From a virus: a stretch of DNA of 30,491 bases. Under the pieces are notes generated by a model. It worked only from the letters and a program-made list of their open reading frames with translations. It did no database searches and had not been told where the DNA came from. This document shows, one piece after another, positions 7,001-15,210 of the stretch; position 1 is the stretch's first letter, and the number at the start of each line of letters is the position of its first letter. Where the stretch lies: IMG/VR virus record IMGVR_UViG_3300008339_000321, positions 1-30,491 of that record, one strand, 5' to 3'. The position numbers and the translations under genes were made by a program.

Positions 7001-7034
7001 AGAGACCTAGTCCCGTAAGACTAGGTTTCTTTAT
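7001..7034 (+). terminator. Rho-independent terminator
   Basis: A 12-pair stem (7001-7012 with 7019-7030, one G-T pair) surrounds a CCGTAA loop and is followed by a T-rich run (TTATTTAT). The core ACCTAGTC/GACTAGGT is perfect. It closes the fibre, lysis and phosphoesterase unit, and a promoter begins ten bases later. Confidence 0.88.
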
Positions 7035-7043
7035 TTATAACTA

Positions 7044-7074
7044 TTTGATATTTAAACATTTCATATTATATTTG
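7044..7074 (+). promoter_or_regulatory. Bacteroidota-type promoter (TTTG-N19-TATATTTG)
   Basis: TTTG at 7044-7047 is followed after 19 bases by TATATTTG at 7067-7074, matching the Bacteroidota -33/-7 consensus (TTTG and TAnnTTTG) in sequence and spacing. It lies straight after a terminator and about 30 bases before the ATG at 7104, so it should start the packaging operon. Confidence 0.8.
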
Positions 7075-7103
7075 CTAAATGTTTAACCTAAAAACCAATA
7101 AAC

Positions 7104-7394
7104 ATGTCAAAAGAAACAATTGAAAATCAAGAACAGGAACTTAGTCCTGAACAGATTGCAGCTCTTAAAGCTAACATGACTGAGTACTACAATGATCAGA
7201 TTCCTATGCTTAAGTTACAGCTTGAAGCAGAAGGACTTGCTGCTGATCTAGAAGAAGCTAGACTTAGAAGACTTGTAGCTTCTATGCGTATTGCACAAAT
7301 CATGGCTGGACCACAAGCTGATCCTGAAGCAAAGCAATCTCAAGAAGAACTTGCTGAATTTAAAAAAGAAAGAAAGCTTAAAACACAAGCATAA
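7104..7394 (+). CDS. Acidic helical protein, first gene of packaging operon
   Basis: The 96-aa product is almost wholly helical and rich in Glu, Gln, Leu and Ala (for example QLEAEGLAADLEEARLRRL), with a basic last dozen residues. It looks like a coiled-coil dimer or a small adaptor rather than an enzyme. It is the first gene after the promoter at 7044-7074 and is separated by TC from the winged-helix gene. No family is recognised. A role in packaging or transcription is possible, but only by position. Confidence 0.6.
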   Translation: MSKETIENQEQELSPEQIAALKANMTEYYNDQIPMLKLQLEAEGLAADLEEARLRRLVASMRIAQIMAGPQADPEAKQSQEELAEFKKERKLKTQA

Positions 7395-7396
7395 TC

Positions 7397-7807
7397 ATGG
7401 CTAAAGTAAATCTTGTAACAAAGCGGGTAACAATGGACAACTGGAATATTATAAAGTTCCAGCTTGTTTCACACTGCTATATTCAAGGTTTGGCTTTGTC
7501 TGATTCTGAATTAAACTGTTTGACTCTTCTAGGAATAAACAAGGAAGCTGAGCTTGCAGAGTTTTGCAATGCTTCTTGTGCAGAAGACCAAAGAGATAAA
7601 GAACCTGCTTTAGTTTATAAGTCTCACATATTCAAGAATCCACAAACAGTAAGAAACTGTTTGACTAAACTTGAAAAAATGGGACTTATAACTAAGGAGG
7701 GTAAGAATAGAAAGAAGATATTCCTTTCAGATTCTCTAAAAGTTCAGACAACAGGTAACATAGTTCTTGATTATAAAATAGTGTACGTTGAACCCGAAAA
7801 AGTCTAA
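7397..7807 (+). CDS. Winged-helix DNA-binding protein candidate
   Basis: The 136-aa product contains, at about residues 74-106, a helix-turn-helix and wing pattern: KNPQTVRNCLTKLEKMGLI followed by a Lys/Arg-rich beta turn (TKEGKNRKKIFLS). This resembles MarR/PadR-type winged helices, where the recognition helix precedes 'L...GLI'. The N-terminal half has several Cys (about positions 27, 41, 57, 61), with no clear metal site. A DNA-binding role, perhaps in late transcription, is inferred. It overlaps the next gene, whose TTG start at 7788 lies inside its 3' end. Confidence 0.6.
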   Translation: MAKVNLVTKRVTMDNWNIIKFQLVSHCYIQGLALSDSELNCLTLLGINKEAELAEFCNASCAEDQRDKEPALVYKSHIFKNPQTVRNCLTKLEKMGLITKEGKNRKKIFLSDSLKVQTTGNIVLDYKIVYVEPEKV

Positions 7808-8195
7808 AGCAATAGTAGATATCACAGCTAAAGAGTTGGATGTCACTTCTGATCTTGTAAAAGACATAACCTCATTCTACTGGAGTAGAATAAGAAAAGC
7901 TTTAACAGGATTAGAATTTCCAACTATAACACTGCATGGATTAGGAGAAATGTCAATAAGACCTATCAAGCTTAAGGAGTTTACAGAAGAACATGTCAAT
8001 CTAAAAAAGTATGTAAACCCTAAGAAGTTTGGTGGCTTTCAGAGAATGAAAGTAATAGAGAGCAGACTTGACAGACTAGTAAACATGCAGTTGATGTTAG
8101 ATATTCAATACATTAAAAAAGAAAGCTCAAAAACCAAAAAAGATGAATATCAAAAAAATCTGGAAAGACAAAGCCCTGATTCTGGAGGGGATTAA
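7788..8195 (+). CDS. IHF/HU-like DNA-binding protein candidate
   Basis: The 135-aa product has an N-terminal two-helix segment (KELDVTSDLVKDITSFYWSR) and the strand-turn TITLHGLGEMSIRPIK (about residues 47-62), which resembles the 'V.L.GFG.F..R.R' signature of HU/IHF proteins. crAss-like phages are known to encode IHF-like subunits, which fits the general content here. The only start is TTG at 7788, since an in-frame TAG stop lies three codons upstream and no Met precedes the core. It overlaps the upstream gene by 20 bases and the next gene starts inside it at 8143. The basic C-terminal tail may extend DNA contact. Divergence from true HU is considerable. Confidence 0.6.
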   Translation: MNPKKSKAIVDITAKELDVTSDLVKDITSFYWSRIRKALTGLEFPTITLHGLGEMSIRPIKLKEFTEEHVNLKKYVNPKKFGGFQRMKVIESRLDRLVNMQLMLDIQYIKKESSKTKKDEYQKNLERQSPDSGGD

Positions 8196-8457
8196 GAATA
8201 GCATCTTTAAAAAAGAACATGTTGAACTTATAGCTGCAGAAAGACAAGCTATCTGTGATAAGTGCGATCTTATTGATCTTAAAGGTGATAAGTGTTTGGT
8301 ATCTGGTACTAAGCCTTGTTGTGGAGAATGTGGATGTAGTTTAGAATTTAAAACCAGATCTCTTTCATCAGAGTGTCCTCATCCTAAAGGACCTAAATGG
8401 GAAGCATATATGGATGAGGATGATGAAGATAAGCTCAACTTAGAATTAGGAATCTAA
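8143..8457 (+). CDS. Cys-rich zinc-ribbon-like protein (104 aa)
   Basis: The ATG at 8143 lies inside the upstream gene (53-base overlap). The product has eight Cys: CDKC (38, 41), Cys51, CCGECGC (59, 60, 63, 65) and Cys78 before a Pro-Lys-Gly-Pro-Lys-Trp motif. The pairs suggest one or two zinc sites. A basic helical N-terminus and an acidic C-terminus (DEDDEDKLNLELGI) flank this core. Similar Cys-rich proteins occur beside packaging genes in other large Bacteroidota phages, by my recollection. DNA or protein binding is likely; no catalytic feature is seen. Confidence 0.65.
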   Translation: MNIKKIWKDKALILEGIKNSIFKKEHVELIAAERQAICDKCDLIDLKGDKCLVSGTKPCCGECGCSLEFKTRSLSSECPHPKGPKWEAYMDEDDEDKLNLELGI

Positions 8458-8468
8458 TACCAACTCAA

Positions 8469-9299
8469 ATGACACTCATATTCAAATCAGAGACCCACTC
8501 CTACACCAGCAAAGATCCAAATGAACAAATAAATTGGATTAGCGTAACCAGCTTTGTAAGCTTGTTTAAAGATAAGTTTGATGCTAAAAAAATAGCAGAG
8601 AAATCATCTAAAAATAAGAGATCAAAATGGTATGGTATTCCACCTGAAGAGATTCAGGAAATATGGAATGCTGAGGCTAAGAGAGCAACTGATTTGGGTA
8701 CATGGTATCATAACCAGAGAGAAACAGATATTACTGGTATAGATACTATTGAGAGACAAGGTATTGCAATTCCTATTATAAAACCAATTATTCAAGATGG
8801 TGTAAAGCATGCACCAGATCAAAAACTTACTGAAGGGATATATCCAGAACACTTGGTATATCTTAAATCAGCAGGTTTATGTGGACAATCAGATCTTGTA
8901 GAAATAGTAAAGAATACTGTCAATATCATTGATTACAAAACCAACAAAGAAATTAAGACAGAATCTTACAAGAACTGGGAAGGGCTATCTCAAAAAATGA
9001 GTGGCCCTTGTTCACACTTAGATGATTGCAATTTCTACCACTATGCTTTACAACTGAGTACTTATATGTATATTATACTAAAGCATAATCCTCAGTTTAA
9101 ACCTGGTAAACTTACTCTTCACCATATTATTTTTGAAGAAGAAAGCAAAGATAAGTATGGTAATCCAGTAGCTAAAAGAGATAATGATGGCAACCCTATT
9201 GTAAAAGAAGTTGTACCTTATGAGTTACCTTATCTTAAATCTGAGGTAATTGCAATGATTAACTGGTTAAAAGACAATAAAGACACAATTAAAAAATGA
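8469..9299 (+). CDS. PD-(D/E)XK superfamily nuclease (RecB/Cas4-like)
   Basis: The 276-aa product has the ordered active-site set of this fold: GTWYH (His81), PEHLVY (Glu127), CGQSDL (Asp142), IIDYKT (Asp155, Lys157) and ALQLSTYMYIL (Gln195, Tyr199). This is the RecB-family arrangement H...E...D...DxK...QxxxY, which binds metal and cuts DNA. A Cys-rich stretch near 181-187 does not form a complete Fe-S site. Close to the terminase, it may act in DNA processing before packaging or in host DNA breakdown. It ends in TGA within ATGA, so the next small gene starts inside its stop. Confidence 0.8.
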   Translation: MTLIFKSETHSYTSKDPNEQINWISVTSFVSLFKDKFDAKKIAEKSSKNKRSKWYGIPPEEIQEIWNAEAKRATDLGTWYHNQRETDITGIDTIERQGIAIPIIKPIIQDGVKHAPDQKLTEGIYPEHLVYLKSAGLCGQSDLVEIVKNTVNIIDYKTNKEIKTESYKNWEGLSQKMSGPCSHLDDCNFYHYALQLSTYMYIILKHNPQFKPGKLTLHHIIFEEESKDKYGNPVAKRDNDGNPIVKEVVPYELPYLKSEVIAMINWLKDNKDTIKK

Positions 9300-9442
9300 G
9301 TAATGATCAATACCAACAAAAAAGTTTTTGGAATAAGAAAGTAAAAAAGAAAGCTTCACCTAAATGTGAGTCAGGTAAAAAAATAATTAAAGAGATTAAA
9401 GATGACAACAAGATTATTCGACATAGAGAATGGGGAGGTTAA
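9296..9442 (+). CDS. Small 48-aa basic protein bridging two genes
   Basis: An ATG at 9296 overlaps the TGA of the nuclease gene (ATGA) and opens 48 codons ending in TAA at 9440-9442, with the last 41 bases overlapping the start of the next gene in another frame. The peptide begins MSNDQYQQKSFWNKKVKK and is Lys-rich. It fills the otherwise empty 102-base interval, which supports it. I do not recognise it. Confidence 0.45.
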   Translation: MSNDQYQQKSFWNKKVKKKASPKCESGKKIIKEIKDDNKIIRHREWGG

Positions 9443-9920
9443 ACCTACAGAGCACTGCTATGCTTTGAAGTTTTTAAAAGATATCATGGATGAATTTCCT
9501 GATAACTACATAAAGATCTACAAGTATCTCTTCTACATGACATGTCCTAATCCAGATATGAATCCTTACTTTCATATGAGTGAGGTAGAGAAAGAAGAAG
9601 TTATTCTAGAAGATATTGAAGCAGACTTCTCTACTGATGAGGATCTTGTACAGATAGCTCTTAAAAAATGTGAGAAGATGTATGAAACTCCTACATCTAG
9701 AGCATATAAAGGTCTTAAATCTATGTTAGATAGATTAGCTGTCTATATGGAAAATACACCTATTACACATGGTAGAGATGGAAACATCAACTCTTTAGTA
9801 GCTGCAGCTAAGAACTTTGATGGTATAAGAGCTTCCTTTAAAGGAGCATATAAAGATTTAAAAGAAGAACAACAATCACATGTGCGAGGTGGAGCAGGTC
9901 TTGCATATGATCAAATGTAA
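9402..9920 (+). CDS. Conserved-looking helical protein upstream of terminase (172 aa)
   Basis: The product begins MTTRLFDIENGEVKPTEHCY and is predominantly helical, with an acidic middle (EKEEVILEDIEADFSTDEDL) and a helical, basic C-terminal third ending GAGLAYDQM. It has no signal peptide or metal motif. Its location just upstream of the large terminase suggests a packaging role, and a small terminase subunit is one possibility, but no helix-turn-helix is clear and I do not recognise the family. It ends 4 bases before the next ATG. Confidence 0.6.
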   Translation: MTTRLFDIENGEVKPTEHCYALKFLKDIMDEFPDNYIKIYKYLFYMTCPNPDMNPYFHMSEVEKEEVILEDIEADFSTDEDLVQIALKKCEKMYETPTSRAYKGLKSMLDRLAVYMENTPITHGRDGNINSLVAAAKNFDGIRASFKGAYKDLKEEQQSHVRGGAGLAYDQM

Positions 9921-9924
9921 AATC

Positions 9925-10134
9925 ATGGAAAAAGAATTCTTTAATGACTGGTTATTTCACTATAACCCCTATTCAAAAATTTGGTCAGCTTTTGAAAGAC
10001 AAGATCTGGTACCTTACTTTAATGGATTAAATTGTAAAACTTTGATTCAATCTAGTAAACATTCTACCCTTGTAGACATAATCAATAAAGGGGAAGGTAA
10101 GTTAGCTAAGATGAAAAAAATAATCAATGAGTAG
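9925..10134 (+). CDS. Small unknown protein before terminase (69 aa)
   Basis: The frame is open from 9880, but ATG at 9925 follows the upstream stop in the common ATCATGG context and gives MEKEFFNDWLFHYNPYSKIW. The rest is a compact mixed helix/strand protein with a Lys-rich end (KLAKMKKIINE). Its TAG stop overlaps the terminase start (ATGAGTAG), which implies coupled translation. No family is recognised. Proximity suggests a small packaging partner. Confidence 0.55.
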   Translation: MEKEFFNDWLFHYNPYSKIWSAFERQDLVPYFNGLNCKTLIQSSKHSTLVDIINKGEGKLAKMKKIINE

Positions 10135-12322
10135 TTACATTAAAATACCTACTTGGAATAAAGGTGTTTGGGAATACACTGAATTTGCTACTCGTGATGA
10201 GTACAAAGACTTTGTACTTTCTGTATTTAAAGAACCTGGAAAATATGATTTTAATGAAGTTTCTCTATACTTTAATGAAGAAGCTCAAAAATTTAGGAAT
10301 CAGGGTTACTATTTCTCTGGACCTATGGGTAGCAAGGATTATAGAAAATATTGGGATGCAGAAAAAGAAAAATGCAGATATGGAGCAATCTTTACAGATG
10401 GTAAACTCACATGGTACCTTCCCAGAGAATACTACATGTGGCTCAATTTCTTACCAATCAATGACAAAGAAAAAAGAAAGTTTGACTTTCCAAGTGTCAG
10501 GGATGCACAATACCACATGGCATTATACGAGCTCCTTGCAGAACTCAACTATCAACATGCAGCTATCCTCAAAAAGCGACAAATAGCATCTTCTTATTTC
10601 CACTGTGCTAAGATGATAAATCTTATATGGTTTGAAGAAACACCTATTGTAAAGATGGGTGCAAGCCTTAAAGATTATATCAATGAAAAAGGATCTTGGA
10701 AATTTCTAAATGAGTACAAGTCTTTCCTGGATTTGCATACTGCTTGGTATAGACCTATGAATCCTAATAAGGTTCTTTTGTGGCAACAGCAGATTGAGCA
10801 AGTTATAGGTGGTAGAAAAAGTATGACTGGTCTAAAAGGTGTGCTTCAAGGAGTTACTTTTGAGAAAGATCCTACATCTGGTGTAGGTGGACCATGTACT
10901 TTCTTCTTTCATGAGGAAGCTGGTATTGCACCTAAGATGGATGTAACAGTGGAATTCTTGTTTCCTGCTATGCAATCAGGTATGCTTACTACAGGTTTAT
11001 TTGTTGCTGCAGGATCTGTGGGTGACTTAGATCAGTGTCAACCTCTAAAGCAAATGATACTCTACCCAGAGTCTAATAGTATTTACTCAGTAGAATCTGA
11101 TCTATTAGATGACAAAGGTACTATAGGTAAGACAGGTTTATTTATACCTGAGCAATGGTCTATGCCTCCATTTATAGATCAGTATGGTAATTCTCTAGTA
11201 AAAGAATCAGTAGAAGCTATTGATAATCAAAGACTTAAGTGGAAAAAAGATCTTACACCTGAGCAATATCAGCTTAGAATATCCCAGCATCCTAAGAATA
11301 TAGCTGAAGCATTTGCCTTTAGAAAAGTATCTAAATTCCCTATGAGTCTAGTTGCAGCTCAAAAAAGAAGGATTGATGAAAAAGAATATCCTTATGAGTT
11401 TATAAATCTGGAGAGGGATGCTACTGGTAAGATAGAACCTAAGCTTACAAACAAGCTACCTATCTTAGAATTCCCTATAACTAAGAACACTGAAGATAAA
11501 ACAGGAGTATTAGTAGTATGGGAAAGACCACAAGCTAACTCAGAATGGGGTACCTATTATGCATCTATTGACCCCGTTGGTGAGGGTAAAACAACTACTT
11601 CAGAATCACTCTGTTCTATCTATGTCTATAAAAACCCAGTAGAGGTAACCAGAGTAGATAAACATGAGACTACTAATCATATAGAAAATGATAGAATAGT
11701 AGCTGCATGGTGTGGTAGATTTGATGATATTAACAAAACCCATGAAAGACTAGAACTTATAATAGAGTGGTATAATGCATGGACCATTGTGGAAAATAAC
11801 ATATCCCACTTTATTAACTACATGATACAAAGGAAGAAACAGAAGTATTTAGTACCTAAAAATCAAATTCTATTCCTTAAGGATCTGGGTAGTAATACTA
11901 ACGTGTTCCAGGAGTATGGGTGGAAAAACACAGGTACTCTCTTCAAAAGTCACATGCTTAGCTACCTGATTGAGTTCTTAAAAGAAGAACTAACTCATGA
12001 AACTAAGGATGATGGTACCATAGTAAAGACTACTTATGGGGTAGAAAGAATACCAGATCCTATGGCTTTTACAGAAATGGAAGCATATGATGATGATGTA
12101 AACGTGGATAGATTAGTATCTTTAGCAGCGCTTATTGCCTTTGCTAAAGTTCAGCAGGCTAATAGAGGATACAAGAAAAGAGTAGACCAGGTAAACACTA
12201 ATAACTTGCAAAAGTCTGATAATTTATATAAATTAAATACAAGCCCTTTTAGGCACATGGGAAAGATGAGGAAAGTTCCTGGTATGAGCTTTCCTAAATC
12301 TCCATTTAAAAACATGAGATAA
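10127..12322 (+). CDS. terL: Terminase large subunit (ATPase-nuclease), TerL
   Basis: The 731-aa product joins an N-terminal ATPase and a C-terminal RNase H-like nuclease. The P-loop region is LKKRQIASS (about residues 147-155), which lacks the classical GK(S/T). Walker B is FFFHEEAG (259-266), with His where Asp is usual and Glu263 as catalytic candidate. The nuclease carboxylates are Asp482 in SIDPVGEG, Glu556 in IVENN, and the Asp cluster 655-657 with Asp661. It should cut concatemeric DNA and drive it through the portal. It is much longer than typical 420-600 aa TerL, as in crAss-like phages. It overlaps the upstream gene by 8 bases and abuts the portal. Confidence 0.88.
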   Translation: MSSYIKIPTWNKGVWEYTEFATRDEYKDFVLSVFKEPGKYDFNEVSLYFNEEAQKFRNQGYYFSGPMGSKDYRKYWDAEKEKCRYGAIFTDGKLTWYLPREYYMWLNFLPINDKEKRKFDFPSVRDAQYHMALYELLAELNYQHAAILKKRQIASSYFHCAKMINLIWFEETPIVKMGASLKDYINEKGSWKFLNEYKSFLDLHTAWYRPMNPNKVLLWQQQIEQVIGGRKSMTGLKGVLQGVTFEKDPTSGVGGPCTFFFHEEAGIAPKMDVTVEFLFPAMQSGMLTTGLFVAAGSVGDLDQCQPLKQMILYPESNSIYSVESDLLDDKGTIGKTGLFIPEQWSMPPFIDQYGNSLVKESVEAIDNQRLKWKKDLTPEQYQLRISQHPKNIAEAFAFRKVSKFPMSLVAAQKRRIDEKEYPYEFINLERDATGKIEPKLTNKLPILEFPITKNTEDKTGVLVVWERPQANSEWGTYYASIDPVGEGKTTTSESLCSIYVYKNPVEVTRVDKHETTNHIENDRIVAAWCGRFDDINKTHERLELIIEWYNAWTIVENNISHFINYMIQRKKQKYLVPKNQILFLKDLGSNTNVFQEYGWKNTGTLFKSHMLSYLIEFLKEELTHETKDDGTIVKTTYGVERIPDPMAFTEMEAYDDDVNVDRLVSLAALIAFAKVQQANRGYKKRVDQVNTNNLQKSDNLYKLNTSPFRHMGKMRKVPGMSFPKSPFKNMR

Positions 12323-12323
12323 C

Positions 12324-15098
12324 ATGAAGGTTTTAAATGCAATGCAGTTAAAGAGTGGAGCTAAGGCGGAATATAACCGCATGGGCTCAATCACTCAACC
12401 TATACAATTTCTACCAAGAAAAGAAAAAGATGAAGATTGGACTGCTTGGAATTTAGATTGGCTAGAATGGCAAGGTCTTAAGCAAATCAGAAGAAATGCT
12501 AGAAGACTTATGAAGAACTATAAGCTAGCTAAAGGTATTATAGATAAAACAGATTACCTTGTTTCTGAGGATAATGAGAATAGAGATCTTCTTGAAACAT
12601 TAACCCAAGAAGATTTCAGCGCATTAGAACTTAAGTTCTACCCAATTATTCCAAATGTTATTAATGTAATGGTATCTGAGTTTGCAAAGCGCAATACAAA
12701 AGTTACCTTTAAAGCTGTAGATGAGTTCACATATAATGAACTCATGGAACAAAAAAGACAAGCTGTAGAGCAGGTTCTTCTTTCTCAAGCTGAGCAAAAG
12801 CTCATTACTAATATGATTGAGATGGGAGTTGATCCCAATGATCCTGAGATTCAAGAAAAATTACAACAGCAGCTTGCTCCTGAAAATCTTAAAACTCTTC
12901 CAGAAATTGAAGATTTCTTTACTAAAAACTACAGATCTATGGGTGAGCAATGGGCTCAACACCAGTTCAAAGTAGATGAAGAGCGCTTCAAAATGGATGA
13001 GCTTGAGGAGAGAGCTTTCAGAGATATGTTAATTACAGATAGAGAGTTCTGGCACTTCCGCATGATGGATGATGACTATGATATTGAACTCTGGAATCCT
13101 GTAATGACTTTCTACCACAAATCACCTGAAGTAAGATATATTTCTCAGGGTAACTGGGTAGGAAAAATTGAGATGATGACTGTGGCTGATGTTATAGATA
13201 AGTATGGTTATCTTATGACTCAAGAACAGCTTGAATCTCTTGAAGCTATTTATCCAGTAAGATCTGCAGGTTATCCTCTACAGGGATACCAAAATGATGG
13301 TAGTTACTATGATGCTACTAAGGGTCATGATTGGAATACTAACATGCCTTCTTTACAATACAGACAATTTGTATCCATGTATGATAACTTCATCTATAAT
13401 GGTGGAGATATTGTAAACTGGGTAATGGGTGAGTCTGAAGATTATAAAGACATGGGTATGGCTTTCATGCTCAGAACAACTACAGCTTATTGGAAATCAC
13501 AACGCAAAGTAGGTCACCTTACAAAGATTACAGAGTCAGGTGAAGTAATTGTAGATATCATTGATGAAGACTACAAGATTACTGACAAACCTATTTACAA
13601 CACAGCATTATTTAAAAATAAGACTAAAGACAATCTTATTTTTGGAGAGCATATCGAGTGGATCTGGATCAATGAAGTTTGGGGAGGTGTAAAAATTGGT
13701 CCTAACCACCCATCCTTCTGGGGTATGAATAACCCAGGAGGTATCAATCCTATGTATCTTGGAATAGATCAAAACCGCATTGGTAAGCTTAGATTCCAGT
13801 TTAAAGGAGATAATACACTCTATGGATGCAAACTTCCAGTAGAGGGTTCAGTGTTCTCAGATAGAAATACAAGATCTACAGCAATGGTAGATCTTATGAA
13901 ACCTTTCCAGATTGGCTATAATATTGTCAACAATCAAATTGCTGACATCCTAGTAGATGAGTTGGGGACCGTAATTTTGTTGGATCAAAATGCGCTACCC
14001 CGACATTCTCTGGGTGAAGATTGGGGTAAGAACAATCTTGCTAAGGCTTATGTAGCTATGAAGAATTTCCAGATGTTACCTCTGGATACAAGTATTACCA
14101 ATACAGAAAACCCACTTGCTTTCCAACATTTCCAGGTTATGAACCTAGAACAGACTCAGCGTATGATGTCTAGGATTAACTTGGCTAATTACTTTAAGCA
14201 GCAATGCTTTGAAGTAATAGGTATTACACCACAAAGACTTGGTCAGCAGATTGGTCAAACTAATACAGCTACTGGAGTAGAGCAAGCTGTGGCAGGATCT
14301 TATGCACAAACAGAGATGTACTTTGTACAACACTCTGATTATTTGATGCCTAGAGTTCACCAAATGAGAACTGATCTTGCTCAGTATTATCACTCTAAGA
14401 AACCTTCTTTGAGACTTCAGTACATGACTACTCTTGATGAGAAGGTAAACTTTGAGATTAATGGTACAGATCTATTGCTCAGAGACATCAATGTATTCTG
14501 CACTACTAAAGCTAATCACAGAGCTATGGTAGAACAAATGAAGCAATTGGCTCTTTCTAATAATACATCAGGTGCAAGTATCTATGACCTGGGTAATATC
14601 ATGACTGCAGAATCTATGGCTGAGCTTACTCATAGTCTTAAGAAGATTGAAGATAAAGCGAATCAACAAAGACAAGAGCAAATGCAGCATGAGCAGCAAA
14701 TGCAACAAGCTCAACTTGAACAACAAGCAAAAGAGAAGCAGCTTGAGCTTGATCATGAGTCTATGGAGAAAGAAAAAGACCGCAGAGTTAAACTTCTTGA
14801 AGCTCAGATTAAAGCTGCAGGTTATGGTTCTATGCAAGACATTAACCAGAATCTACAATCTGATTATGCAGATCAAATGGATATTATCCGCAAATCTGAT
14901 GAGTTCCAACAAACTATGGGTCTAAAACAGCAGGTTCAATCTAACAAAGAAATGAATGCTAGAGAAAAACTTGCTATTGAAAGAGAAAAGATTCAGGCTC
15001 AGAGAGATATGAAGAATACTGAGTTACAGATAGCTAAAGAGAACAAAAACAAGTATGATCAACCAAAGTCTAGAGAAAATAAGAACAAGAAAAAGTAA
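12324..15098 (+). CDS. Portal protein (very long form)
   Basis: This 924-aa product starts one base after the terminase stop, the usual place for a portal. The segment LDWLEWQGLKQIRRNARRLM and the following KLAKGIIDKTDYL (near residues 48-80) match what I recall of crAss-like portals. The middle holds clip, stem and wing-like helices and strands (for example IEWIWINEVWGGVKIG), and residues 773-924 form a Gln/Glu/Lys-rich coiled coil (EQQMQQAQLEQQAKEKQ). The ring would form the DNA entry vertex and bind terminase. Length far exceeds the common 450-600 aa, mostly through extra N- and C-terminal parts. Confidence 0.85.
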   Translation: MKVLNAMQLKSGAKAEYNRMGSITQPIQFLPRKEKDEDWTAWNLDWLEWQGLKQIRRNARRLMKNYKLAKGIIDKTDYLVSEDNENRDLLETLTQEDFSALELKFYPIIPNVINVMVSEFAKRNTKVTFKAVDEFTYNELMEQKRQAVEQVLLSQAEQKLITNMIEMGVDPNDPEIQEKLQQQLAPENLKTLPEIEDFFTKNYRSMGEQWAQHQFKVDEERFKMDELEERAFRDMLITDREFWHFRMMDDDYDIELWNPVMTFYHKSPEVRYISQGNWVGKIEMMTVADVIDKYGYLMTQEQLESLEAIYPVRSAGYPLQGYQNDGSYYDATKGHDWNTNMPSLQYRQFVSMYDNFIYNGGDIVNWVMGESEDYKDMGMAFMLRTTTAYWKSQRKVGHLTKITESGEVIVDIIDEDYKITDKPIYNTALFKNKTKDNLIFGEHIEWIWINEVWGGVKIGPNHPSFWGMNNPGGINPMYLGIDQNRIGKLRFQFKGDNTLYGCKLPVEGSVFSDRNTRSTAMVDLMKPFQIGYNIVNNQIADILVDELGTVILLDQNALPRHSLGEDWGKNNLAKAYVAMKNFQMLPLDTSITNTENPLAFQHFQVMNLEQTQRMMSRINLANYFKQQCFEVIGITPQRLGQQIGQTNTATGVEQAVAGSYAQTEMYFVQHSDYLMPRVHQMRTDLAQYYHSKKPSLRLQYMTTLDEKVNFEINGTDLLLRDINVFCTTKANHRAMVEQMKQLALSNNTSGASIYDLGNIMTAESMAELTHSLKKIEDKANQQRQEQMQHEQQMQQAQLEQQAKEKQLELDHESMEKEKDRRVKLLEAQIKAAGYGSMQDINQNLQSDYADQMDIIRKSDEFQQTMGLKQQVQSNKEMNAREKLAIEREKIQAQRDMKNTELQIAKENKNKYDQPKSRENKNKKK

Positions 15099-15100
15099 AC

Positions 15101-15136
15101 TTAGCTATCTAGTGGAAAATTTGTTTTAGCTACCTA
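15101..15136 (+). repeat. Two 11-bp direct repeats upstream of the scaffold promoter
   Basis: TTAGCTATCTA at 15101-15111 and TTAGCTACCTA at 15126-15136 match at 10 of 11 bases, 25 bases apart. The second covers the position where a -33 TTTG would be expected for the -7 element at 15158, which lacks one. They could be operator or activator sites. Confidence 0.45.
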
Positions 15137-15157
15137 AACTTAAAATGTTTATTTACA

Positions 15158-15165
15158 TAAATTTG
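15158..15165 (+). promoter_or_regulatory. Candidate -7 element TAAATTTG for scaffold/capsid unit
   Basis: TAAATTTG fits TAnnTTTG and lies 45 bases before the ATG at 15211. No TTTG occurs 19-21 bases upstream, so it is a half-site match only. The 112-base gap holds no gene, so a promoter here is plausible. Confidence 0.5.
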
Positions 15166-15210
15166 CTTATATTATAAATAAGTATTAGAGAATAAACCAA
15201 AACCAGCAAT

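Noticed and set aside
9296-9345. TGA read as Trp, extending the nuclease gene
   Set aside because: Reading through the TGA adds only 16 residues before TAA, and no other gene here needs TGA or TAG recoding. TGG is the normal Trp codon throughout.
9402-9920. Small terminase subunit
   Set aside because: Position fits, but no DNA-binding helix-turn-helix or known signature is visible, so it stays an unknown protein.
14568-14837. Minus-strand Leu-rich frame over the portal coiled coil
   Set aside because: Leu and Phe come from reading Gln/Glu/Lys codons backwards. It only looks like a membrane protein by composition.
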